Shown: positions 51,059 to 61,732 of the stretch, one piece after another | How positions within the stretch are numbered: the first letter of the stretch is position 1 | How the letters are laid out: each line of letters opens with the position of its first letter | Origin: Grifola frondosa | Lineage: Eukaryota > Basidiomycota > Agaricomycetes > Polyporales > Grifolaceae | DNA length: 64,000 nucleotides | Direction: 5' to 3' | Assembly (NCBI GenBank): GCA_001683735.1 | Contig: LUGG01000020.1 | Coordinates: 186,001 to 250,000, forward strand | Made by a program: the position numbers and the translations under genes | Notes under the pieces: model-generated | Databases searched by the model: none | Told to the model about the DNA's origin: nothing | What the model saw: the letters and a program-made list of their open reading frames with translations, nothing else

Positions 51059-51330
51059 GTGGCGTCTCCTCATTCCACCGCGGTATGCGCCCTCAACTGT
51101 GCTATTTCCATGGACAGCCACATATCTCCGAATGCGACTGGCCCTTTCCCAGATAAACATGCATTCAACGATCATCTCATTGCCACCGTCGGTCCGTTCA
51201 TGGACGACGCAATGATTCGCAGCATCCATGCTTGCATGCGGGACGACCACCACACGGTATTTACTCATGGCGATCTTGCGACTCGGTTGCTGCTGTCAAA
51301 GGATTAGCTTGTCGATCGGGACTTGTCTGA
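51059..51330 (+). pseudogene. Aminoglycoside phosphotransferase-like fragment
   Basis: One plus-strand frame reads FNDHLIATVGPFMDDAMIRS, IHACMRDDHHTVFTHGDLAT and RLLLS. This matches the middle of fungal APH/choline-kinase-fold proteins, including the catalytic loop H-G-D, where the family has H-G-D-L-x-x-x-N. Here the Asn position is Leu and the frame then stops at 51307; a shifted frame may continue (VDRDLSDRTA). There is no kinase N-lobe upstream and no IVDWE-type metal-binding block after it. I read it as a truncated, inactive relic; a badly damaged but real gene is possible. Confidence 0.5.
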
Positions 51331-52138
51331 CCGTACGGCGAGGAGATTTTGAGAGGATACCGTGAGTAGAGACAAATAACATATTTCGCTTTCGTTGCAT
51401 CACAAAGAACACCTAATATATGCATATGTCATACGCGTAGAACAGGCTGCAAAATGGGGAATGCTGCACGCTTCCAAGATCATGCAGACTATGAGCACTG
51501 TGGCGCATACTTTCACCAAGTAAACTCTACAATGACTGGTAACCAGTTCATAGACTAGTTTATGCAGTCTCAATGCCTTACTCGCGATTCTCAAGGAGGG
51601 AAGTAATGTCGGGAATATTCGAGGAGATCCATTCTATTTTTCAGATCAGTCAGACTCTGCAGTTCCACTCCGAGAATTTCGGCATTGGGGCATCTGCATC
51701 AGCTTTTGCAACCTATGGCTGTACAATTTAGCGTCGTTTAGCTGTAAGAACTTTTAACATTCAAATATTTCTGTCATGCAAAATAGACGAGAGACTGCCT
51801 TGTATGGACGTGACGCACGTTATTGATGAAAGTGGAAACCATATATTCGGTAAGGTATACATGAATTGGTCCTAAGATAGCTCGGTCGATTCCAGGATCT
51901 TGTTCTCGACGGCCTCGGGGCTCTCCTCGTCGGATATTGCACCCCGCTCGTCGCCCGCCACGGAGTGATCGGGCGATCGAGTGGCCGCGATCGCCGACTG
52001 TGACATGACACGCTATGAGGTCATATGAAGTAATGTCCTAACAAACATTCCCACATGCTGCCGACGTCGGTTTGCTCGTCGTCTTCCGCAGTGGACACCT
52101 CGCTTCCTCCGTTCCTTTCTACGTTGCTTATCACCAGT
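51331..52138. other. Upstream region of the histidine kinase gene
   Basis: 0.8 kb with no supported gene. A minus-strand frame at 51820-52011 is Arg/Pro-rich and featureless. The stretch 52060-52138 contains a plausible 5' leader. The histidine kinase promoter is expected here. Confidence 0.4.
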
Positions 52139-55100
52139 ATGGATGTGCAAGAGCGCGAGCTCATCCCCGTATGGGCTCCAGAGGTCCGTTCTCTCTCGTC
52201 GTCGTCCTCTGCCTCCTGCTGACTCCCCCTCTAGCTCATCCTTCTGTCCTACCTCATCTCTTGGCTCGGCGCATATACCAGCACACAGATCATGATTCAC
52301 GCAAGATATACCCGGAGCACTCTCCTCAAGTGGGTCTGGACATTCTTCGCCAGCATCGCCTTCGGTTTTTGCGCGATATGGTCCATGCATTTCGGTTCGT
52401 CGCGTCGCGGTTTCCTCGTTCATTTTCATTGGATTTTATTTTGCTTACGGTGTTCGAGCAGTTGGCATGCTTGCTTGCCGTCTAGACGTCACCATAGGCT
52501 TTGACATTCCACTCACCATCCTCTCCGCCGCCATCGCCATCGTTTTCACTTTCGCTGCCCTCTCGAGCCCATATGCGTCAGAAAAGACAGAGAGCTCAAA
52601 GTTCACCAGCAGAGTCATGACCTGGCACTACGCACTGCTGTCAAAAATGGGCTCGTCTTTTCGAACAAGACCCCATGACCTGGAAGCGGGATACACGAGA
52701 CTAGAAACAACAGAACACGACGACCAGGCAGTGTCGCGGAGTATCGACGACGACGGTGACGACGGCGACGAGCACGATTTTGACTATGAGGATGAGCCTG
52801 AAGACGATAGGAGGGTGCCCGCTGACCGTGCCAGTATCTCGAGTTACGACCGCACACATCATATGCTGCCCTCTGGGGCCGCCACACAAACGAGCCAGCA
52901 CGGACTCCTCCCTACGCTGCTCCGCTCGATCGACGCACGTCGACTGAGGAACAAAAAAAATCTCCACCGCCCACAATACGACGACCTACTCCCTCCTCCG
53001 AACCACGTCGCTCGGAAGAGTCGGAGGACTCATTAGAGAGCTCGAACTCGACGTCGAACTCGAGCTCGGACTCGTTGCTGCACGCGTACAACCTGCCGGG
53101 AATAACACTGGCGTCCTCCGCGCCGTCGTCCTGGAGCGCCTCGTTGCACGTGGGGCTGAGCAGGGAGGCGCGGATGCGGATTAAGGCGCAGGCGCGCGAG
53201 CGGCCAGCACCTGAGTTCGGATGGCAATACTGGGTGCGGGCGCACTATGAGACGATCTCGGTGTTCCTCACGGTACGCGCGGCAATATGGGGCATTGCGA
53301 TTGCGTTCACGCACTACTGCGGCATGTGGGCGATGGAGATTCCCGAGGGGCGCATCACATGGGACATGCGGCTCATCACGCTGTCATACCTCGTCGCGTT
53401 TGCAGTATGCTTCGTCGGATGCATCGCGATGGTGCATATGGAAGCGCACTTCGGACGCCAAGTCGCGTTCAGCACGATCGCTGCCACAGGCTGCTGCTCG
53501 ATGCACTACATCGGTGTGTGCCCCATCCTACCCGTTGTTGGCTTCACTCACATGTATTTGTTGTTATATTGACAGGGATGGCAGCGGCGACGTTCCACTC
53601 ATATGCGCCTCCCTCCCCTCAGGCGCGCTACCCGCCGTACCTGCCAGTGACGATCATATGTGTGGCGGTGTTCGTGTGCGTGGTGTCGAACGGGATGCTG
53701 GCACACAGCGCGATCATCGCCCGCAACCGCATGGCAGAGATGATCATCACAAAACGTCGGCTGTGGCGAATCATGGCGGAAAAGGAGGCCGCGGAGCAGG
53801 CGATCGAACTGAAGCAACAGTTCATCTCCGTCGCTAGTCATGAGGTGCGTCCTGTGTTTTAGGTCTTGTTCGAGGTAACTGTCATGCACGCTGTTGTCTA
53901 TTCGGCTGATTGATGTGTGCAGATACGGACACCGCTACATACGGTCAATGGGTACTGTGAGCTGCTCGTGCGGACGCACTTGACGGAGGAGCAATCATTA
54001 TATGTTACTAGCATACAACAGGCTTGTCATGCCATCAACGTCATCGCGGGGAACGTACTCGGTGAGCAGAATTCTGGGATACACTTTTTCGTCGCATGCT
54101 GACATGGGTCTTTCAATTGATCTGTAGATTTTAGCAAGGTACATATTATTTTTCATAGAATGTGCGGTTATTCACAAGACTGAATGTATAGCTCGACCGG
54201 AACAATGTAGAACTGTCTGCACGTCCCGTCCATATGGAGCTACGTAAGATGTTAGAAAATCTGGCTCGGTTGACGGAAGCTAGAGGTACACAACCGGAGA
54301 ACTCGCCATCGATGTCGTCGTATGTGTCGCTAAAGATGTACCACTAGTGGTGTATCTTGATGAGACATACACCTTCCGGGTATGTAGCTTACATTGTTCG
54401 TATTCCTTGCATTGACTTCGGATATAATGCAGGTCCTCATGAACGTAAATTTTGGCATCGGTATTTGCGCATATATCCAAGTGCTAACATTACATTCTGT
54501 CTGCTAGCTCCTCTCCAATGCCCAAAAGTTCTGCGAGCAAGGCTACATCTGCGTCGCCGTCTCTATGGTTGCGGCCGACCAGCTCATGATCAAAGTGAGC
54601 GACACGGGCTGCGGGATCCCACAGAGCTTCCGCGGCGCGCTCTTCGAGCCGTTCCGGCAGGCGGACACCTCACTCACGCGGCCGCGCCAGGGCACGGGGC
54701 TCGGCCTGAGCATCGTAAAGCACCTCGTGCAGCGCATGTCCGGCACCGTTGACGTGGAGTCCGTCGAGGGCGCGGGGAGCACGTTTGTCGTTCGTCTCCC
54801 CGTCCCGCTGCCCTCACCCCGCCGTCTCCCGCTACGCTGCCTCTTCCCGCTACCAAGCGGCTCCGAGTGATCTTCCAGGACGAGAGGACACAGCAGCTGT
54901 TTGTAGACCTGTGGACGCAATACGGGTATACAGTGTCGGCCGGGGCGCCTGGCGACTCGGTGGAGGAGCTTGCGCAGGGCGTGGACACAATATGGTCGGA
55001 CGCGCAGAGTGTTGCGCACTCCCCTGCGTTGAGAATGCTGATGTGCGCATCGGTACGCCCCTCAATTGCCATGTTCATCGTGCATTCAGAGTCGCACGAG

Positions 55101-55982
55101 CTGTCCGCGCTGGAGCCGGAGCTGTCCGAAGCGCGGAACGTTGCGCTCGTGCAGCGGCCCATAATCATGCATCACGTGGCCGAGTGGATAGAGCATCCGG
55201 AGGAGCATATGGGCAGCCATATCATACAGGGCTCGTCGAAGGTGCGATTCGTGATACCCGCGGAGGAAGCACAGCTGCAAGCCAAGAAAAATGCCACAGA
55301 GCAGATATGCGCTGCTCCTGTTGACGCGGTGCTGGTCGATGGCACCCTGATACCGCTCCAGCCCACACGGGACAAGGTGCTCCTCGTTGAAGATAATCTG
55401 GTACTTATTCTCCTTTTGTAAGTGATTGTAAACAAGTACCGATGACTCTCAGGTCAATCAGCGTCTTGGATCTCGACTCCTAGGGAAACTAGGTTATGAG
55501 GTTGTCACTGCTAATGATGGCCAGCAGGCCATTGATGCAATCATGAAAACACCTTACTCGTGCTGTCTTATGGACTGTCAGGTACATCTATCTCTCTCAA
55601 TCATGTAGAACACTCTCCTGATCTATGCCATTCCTCCAGATGCCAGGTTCGTGTGAAAGTTGAATCTGACAATATCAGGACTCATAACACTCTGTAGTCC
55701 TTGACGGCTTTGCAGCCACCCGTAAGATCCGGGAGCTAGAGCACGAAGGCGTGCTCCCCGGCCATATACCCATCATTGCGCTCACCGCAAATGTCACCCA
55801 CGAGAGCGAAGACGAGTGTCGAGCGTCTGGAATGGATCATTTCCTACCGAAACCGATGAAGTTTACTGGTGAGTCTCCAGTTGTCGCTTCTCATGCATCT
55901 CATTGGTGTTCATTTGTTCTGTGGCTTCATAGACCTTGACCTCGCATTATCTCGGTTCAAACGACCCGCTCGACCTCAGTGA
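52139..55982 (+). CDS. MHYT-domain hybrid histidine kinase
   Basis: Membrane sensor kinase with fused receiver, about 1,000 residues. The start at 52139 gives MDVQERELIPVWAPE, spliced to LILLSYLISWLGAYTS. The seven-helix MHYT sensor shows its repeats as WSMHFVGM (52380-52470), HYCGMWAMEI (53310-53340) and CSMHYI/GMAAATFHSYA (53500-53590), with a long acidic/Ser-rich cytosolic insert between repeats (52650-53080). A linker helix (RLWRIMAEKEAAEQAIELKQ) leads to the phosphoacceptor H-box FISVASHEIRTPLH. HATPase has VLMNLLSNAQKFC (N box), SDTGCGIP (G1), LFEPFRQADTSLTRP (F) and GTGLGLSIVKHL (G2). The receiver has KVLLVEDNLVNQR (acidic pocket), CLMDCQMPVLDG (phosphoacceptor Asp), IPIIALTANV and FLPKPM (Lys), ending LSRFKRPARPQ at 55982. 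Frame breaks: A8 run at 52953-52960, ~54290 and a C-run at 54817. The combination is seen in mushroom-forming fungi; the stimulus is unknown. Confidence 0.93.
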
Positions 55983-57205
55983 CTGTCGGATCCCGTATTT
56001 ATGCGCACGTTGCTGCCTCTTTCATCTACTTCTACATGAACCTCTGCTGTTGTCTTTGGCGGATTTTCATTGATCTATTAGTCACGTACAAGTCAATCTC
56101 TTCTTTGCATGTCGTCGCATTTACTTATAATCGCACATTGCTAGTTCGCTGCTATTTGGGTTATTATGGCGGTTTCCTACTCGGGTGTTGTATGTTTTTT
56201 CAGGGTCTTTCGGATTGTAATTGTATCTTGGACCATGCCCACTAATACATCGATTCATTGCGACCTGGCTCATTCGTGCCACTTGCTCATCAACGCGACT
56301 CTTACACAAAACAACACCGTGTTGTCGCTGTGGATGCACGGGATTATATGATCGAGTGGCATCGAGAACGTCAGGGCAGCGCAGGTATCATCAACACCAG
56401 CAGCGGGCAGCTTGTGCGAGCGCATGAAAGTGACAATTCTGCATAGCCTGCATTGTAAGATATGGTATGGTCCTTAAGAGCTCGTAAGAGGATCATGGAA
56501 CAGCAAGGGGATCGGTACGAGCATGTTAGAGAGAGATATCAAACCAAATGCATGCGTATTCTCAAACAGAGTAAGAGGAAGCGGAAAAATCGCGAGATAA
56601 CACAGGGTTTTGGGCCAGCAGGGACTATATTTCATTCACATTCAGCGGTGAATATACACCTACATCTGCAAGACATAACCGAGAGACAAGACGAGCACGG
56701 ATCGGAGAATTGAGCTCACCTGGATCGACAGCTGGGCGTCCAGCCTCTTATAGTCGAGAGCTCAACCCATAGAGTATGTAGCTATCCGAGTCCGCGAGGG
56801 TGGAGCAGAGTAATTACTCAGTTCGAAAATCCTTCGAACACGTCAGCGTCACAGGTACACTCGGCTTTGCCATCATGAACTGAGACGGCATGTGTTCACG
56901 AGGGTTGCAACAGAGGATGTCATATCACAGATGTCGAACGTGAGGATGCCGATATTCCTCCTCCCATCATCACATGCGCACGCCCCGAAACCTGGATGTC
57001 GTACTGTATGCGGCGCAGAAGTGTTCGTTGAGCTGGTTATCGTCTGGAAGGACGGGGTCATCGCTGGTCATCGATGCCGACAAGAAATTAAGTAGCAGAT
57101 AGACGCTAACCACCGTCATACTTATAGGCACGCATTAATATTAATTATTCTGCTCTATTCTGCTCTGGCCATCTACCCATCGTTAGCATTGACCATCCCA
57201 ACGCC
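55983..57205. other. Intergenic region (1.2 kb)
   Basis: Lies between the histidine kinase stop and the iPGM start. The frame at 56462-56713 (plus) is Lys/Arg-rich but unlike any known family and has no splice partners, so no gene is called. The segment should hold the kinase 3' UTR and the iPGM promoter. Confidence 0.45.
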
Positions 57206-59388
57206 ATGGTCGAAGTCAAGAATAAGGTCTGTCTAATGTAACTCATTCCCTTTCTGCAGCTCTGTTCTGCGCTCACGAGCGCCATATACAGTGTCCACGA
57301 CGGCTGGGGCATCGCGCCCGAGAAGGGCATGAAGGGCGATGCCATCGACGCCGGGATCACCACTAACATGGACACCATCGCGAAAGAGCACAGTCATCGC
57401 ACTCTTCATGCCCATGGGATTGCTGTTGGACTGAGCGATGGGCTGATGGGTAACTCGGAAGTCGGGTAAGTGTCTTCGACGCATTGATACATGGAGAGAA
57501 GTGTTTTCCACATGTGCACTCTTCGCCTTCTGGGTGGACTGCTTCTGTCGGGCTTGCGTACAGATTGAACATGTTGGTAGTGCATTCTGCACGCTAGTTT
57601 GGTGAAGTCGTAAATCGACGGATACTGACCCCAGCATCCAGGCATCTGAATATCGGCGCTGGTCGCATTGTCTGGCAAGATATTGTCAGAATCGATGTGT
57701 CTATTAAGAAGCGTCAATTCCACAAGAACAAGCACATCGTCGAGAGCTGCAAGAGGGCGAAGGAAGGGAACGGTCGCTTGCACTTGCTCGGACTGGTGCG
57801 CCTCATTCCTTCATATGTGCTATCTATCTTCAATAATACCTCTTTGATAGGTATCCGACGGCGGCGTGCATTCCCACATTAATCATCTATATGCGCTCAT
57901 TGAGACCGCCAAGGAGGTCGGTGTCCCACATGTCTATATCCACTTCTTCGGCGACGGCCGTGACACCGCGCCCCGTTCTGCCGCGGGCTACTTGAAGGAC
58001 CTCCTTGCATTCATTGACAAGGAGAAGTATGGCGAGGTCGCCACTGTTATCGGCCGGTACTACGCAATGGACCGCGATAAACGCTGGGAGCGCATCAAGG
58101 TCGCCGTTGACGGACTGGTGAAAGCGGGTGGGCAAAAGGGTGAGGACCCTGTCGCAGCCATCGAGGAATGTTACAAGAAGGATGAGACGGATGAGTTCTT
58201 GAAACCCATCATTGTCAATGGGAGGCGGGCAGGATCAAGGGTATGTGGAATCTCTGTTCGTGCTTCGATGCATTCCTGACTCTCCTCTTGCTTGCAGATG
58301 GGGATACATTGTTCTTCTTCAACTACCGCTCCGACCGCATGCGCGAGATCGTGACCGTGTTCGGTCTTCCCGACAAGCCGATGGAGGTCGACTTCCCAAA
58401 GATCTCGTAAGTGTGCTGTTCCAGTTTGATGTTACTGCATAATTAATAGAGACGTGTAGAACATTACCACAATGTCACAATACAATGCGGAGTTCCCCTT
58501 CGCTGTCGCCTTCCCTCCTCAAGCAATGACCAATGTCCTCGCGGAGTGGCTGTCCAAGGAGGCATCAAGCAGGCCCATGTCGCTGGTCCGCCTGTCATCC
58601 CACTCGAACTCATCTATGATCTCATGTGTCTATCTTGACATTTCAGAGACCGAAAAATACGCGCATGTCACGTTTTTTCTTCAACGGCGGCGTCGAAAAG
58701 CAGTTCACCGCAGAGGAACGGTTTATGATCCCGTCGCCCAAGGTCGCGACGTACGACAAGGACCCGAAGATGAGCGTGCAGAGCGTCGCCGACAAGGTTG
58801 CCGAGCTTGTCAAGAAGGGCGAGTATGAATTCATTATGTGCAACTTCGCTCCTCCAGACATGGTCAGTCTCCTTTCTCATCCCTCATCGCGTACGCTGAC
58901 ACGCGCGCGCCGCAGGTTGGCCACACTGGCGTGTTCGATGCGGCTGTGGAGGCGATCACACGCACGGACGCGGCCGTCGGCACAGTGTACAAGGCATGCG
59001 AGGAGGCAGGCTACATCCTTCTCATCACTGCAGACCACGGGAACGCAGAGCAGATGATCAATCCCGAGACGGGCGCGCCACACACTGCACACACAACAAA
59101 CCCCGTACCGTTCATCATGACGGTGACCCGAAGAAGCTGCACTTCACTGTGGACAAGAAAGACGGCGAGGAGGAAGAGGGCGCGCTGTGCGATGTCGCGC
59201 CGACTGTGCTAGATATCTTGGTGAGGCCCGTCGTACTCGTGTGTTAACGCGACACTGATTTCCGTCCAATTCTCTCTAGGGTCTGCCCAAGCCTGAAGGT
59301 CAGTATCATGTCCCGTTTAACTGACATCGTTGGCTGAAATGTTTCAACAGAAATGTCTGGACGTTCACTCCTTGCAAAATCCAAATAG
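57206..59388 (+). CDS. gpmI: Cofactor-independent phosphoglycerate mutase (iPGM)
   Basis: Glycolytic 3-PGA/2-PGA interconversion by the 2,3-BPG-independent, Mn2+-dependent enzyme. The start at 57206 gives [10 protein letters not shown], spliced to [20 protein letters not shown] (metal-binding Asp). Then [12 protein letters not shown], with the phosphoserine-forming Ser, and [148 protein letters not shown] (metal ligands), [28 protein letters not shown] and [12 protein letters not shown], ending at 59388. All active-site residues are present. Four one-base breaks (58220-58225, 58561, T6 at 58673-58678, 59122) interrupt the frame, three of them at G-runs; in a core glycolytic gene these are surely sequence errors. 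Confidence 0.94.
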
Positions 59389-59658
59389 AGCGTTTATAAG
59401 AAGCATAATCAAAGAGTACAGTGTATCAATGTTGTTTGTTATCGGTAGAGACGATATCCGCAATAGAATTCGGAGCGGAAATACGTTGGCTATCAAAGTC
59501 TTCTGCGCTGGGGAGAGCACGGTGAACAGATGCAGAATGCTTGCAGAACTTTCCGACTGTCTCGTATTTCCACATGCATAGCCCAACTTTATTCAGCAAG
59601 ACCTCCAATACAAGCACAGATGCCGCAATCACACCCAAACGTTGCGTGCACCTGGGCC

Positions 59659-61187
59659 CTAAGCGGGCAGTCCGTCCGTCCAGGACGGTGAATCGTAGTC
59701 TGCTTGATGGAAATAGTCCCGGATGCGTTCGCCCTGTTCCCTGTATAGGTGAACAGGATGTCTTCCCCCAGCAGGTTCAGCATCATCGACAACTCGCCAC
59801 CACATAGCCGTCTCCCGCTCGTCCTCGCTCAACGGAGGATATCGGTCGACATACTTGTTCAGTAGCCATGTGGAAATGGTAAAGCCTATGTATCGGATGG
59901 ATGAACTCGATGATATGATGGCATCCACGATGTCTGTTGCAGCACCGGTCGCGCGGAGACGTGCATTGTAGCCTTCTTGTCGAAAAGAACCCGAACACAC
60001 ACGAATAATCCCAGAATAGGAAGCTTGCCTATATGCGCGGCGACTCGTTCCTGCACAATTTAAGACCGCGAACACTCGTAAACTGAGTTGACCATGCAAA
60101 CAGCTGGTCCACGCACCTGCCACGACGCAAGCTCAGTACCCAAGGAGAGTGTCGTTGATATCAGCACGAGTTCGAGATACCGAAGCTGAGACGAATATGT
60201 AGCAAGTGTGTCCAGAACTTCAGATTCTCCGTAGTGGTCTGACAGGATAAGATAACGGGCGACGACTGCTCAACCATTGCAAGAGCTCGGTGGAGATAGG
60301 AGACACACCGCCATGGCGAAACCAGCGTATTACGGTCAGGTCTAACCAGCGTACCCTGCGATGCAGCTTCCATGCGTCATCCATCATGGATTCCCCAAAA
60401 GAAGTCCGCAAGTGGTTTAGGTCTTCCCAGCCCGCTGTTCCTGTCGTGGCGTCATCGTAGTCGGGTCCATTACGTGTCTGACGGAATTCCAAACTCTGAA
60501 TGTCAGGGAACATCTGAGTTGCAAGGCTCATCGGCAGCATCCCATAAGAGTGCCCAAGTTGCGTACGGTCTTCATGCAATGGTTTGTGACAGGATTGTGA
60601 GGCGTAATATGTGGAGTTTGAAGTCAGACAGCCGGAGTGTCTCGAGCTGCTGAATTGGCAAGAGCACCAAACACGTTATCGAAGTGAATGTCGCAAAGCG
60701 ACTGGAGCTCGGGTCTAGCAGTCGAATGCCACGGCACTGATCGGGCATCTTCCTGAGCTACCAAATATGCGAGATCCACTTCTCCCGAACTTGACGTCCA
60801 CTAAGTGAGTAAGAGTAACACACGCGTCCATCAAGGCTGGCCCCCTGCAGCAATGAGAAGCTCCTCGAATGGTGTGATAGACAGGCGGCGCAAGCAATGC
60901 GATTTCGCGATCAGTCGAGCGAGAGTATCGCTTTGGGGGTTTGCTGCATTGCACGCATGGATATTTCAAGCTCCTTCAGCCAGAGAGGACGCTGAACATC
61001 ACCAAGCATGAACATGCAGAACTTCTCAACTTGCACCGCAGACTGAGTCAGGGAAATTGAGGCGAGCGCGGACTGCATAACAAGTCTCCGTGAATCTCTG
61101 GAGTTGCGCAATAATGGACGCATCCTGCGTAGGAAGATAGGATGCTATGATGCACAAGACGTCGTCGTTCAGAAGGGGTGGCTGCAT
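59659..61187 (-). CDS. F-box-type protein
   Basis: The minus-strand start at 61187 gives MQPPLLNDDVLCIIASYLPT, a classic basidiomycete F-box start (P-L-L-N-D-D-x-L ... I-x-x-Y-L-P-T). It is followed by LQRFTETCYAVRARLNFPDS, WLKELEISMRAMQQTPKAI, and Leu-rich pieces such as SLEFRQTRNG, LSTLLDTLATYSSQLRYLEL-like stretches and FPDIQSLEF. The C-terminus YRPISSVERGRAGDGYVVA / RIRDYFHQADYDSPSWTDGL ends at 59659. Frames change several times (60650-60900 and 59900-60120), partly by short introns, so the exon chain is not fully resolved and further indels are possible. Likely an SCF adaptor; target unknown. It is convergent with iPGM, with 270 bp between stops. Confidence 0.65.
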
Positions 61188-61732
61188 GCCTGACGAACGC
61201 AATCTTATCGATAACCGAGAACTTGCGAGTGCAACGAGAATTGACTCACTCAATCAAGGTAGGATTGCAGGTCGAAAAAAGAATACAAAAATAGTTGAAG
61301 TACGGGTGTAAGTGAAAGTGCCGTGGTACCTGGTGTGTGTGGCGCTGCTCTCAGTCTCCAGGCTGAGGTATCTGCTGTTAGTATGCCGTTAACTTATCCT
61401 TTAAAAACTACGGAGATTCAAAACAAATGGTCCTAATTAGCACCAACCTTCAATAGTTCCAATACTTGCTGGCGAGTGTCGCCATCAGAGTCACCACAAG
61501 CCTTATTCTCCTTAGTGGCGTTGGAGAAGTCGGCGTGTACCGAAAATGGGAAGACTTGTGACAGCGTGACATCGACTCTGACGGCACGTGACCTGTGTGT
61601 AGCCACAGCTTCTGCGGCGAATTTGGTGCCTCCACAACACAAACTCGAAGGGCGGTAATTACTTTTATCTCTGCTGCTTCCATTGCCTTGCCGTGCTTTT
61701 CTTAGCGTGGTGTTATATCCCGAGACCCCTCG
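61188..61732. promoter_or_regulatory. Bidirectional promoter region (F-box / THOC1)
   Basis: 545 bp between divergent starts (61187 minus, 61733 plus). The minus-strand frame 61433-61771 crosses the THOC1 start and has no family features. No coding feature recognised. Confidence 0.45.

Noticed and set aside
52040..52100. Possible earlier start of the histidine kinase giving VGLLVVF
   Set aside because: An in-frame stop precedes it, and ATG 52139 with a clean intron gives MDVQERELIPVWAPE joined to the first sensor helix.
53247..53837. Long Arg/Ser-rich open frame (196 codons) on the plus strand
   Set aside because: It is a shifted-frame shadow of the MHYT/linker exons of the histidine kinase, which carry the conserved motifs.
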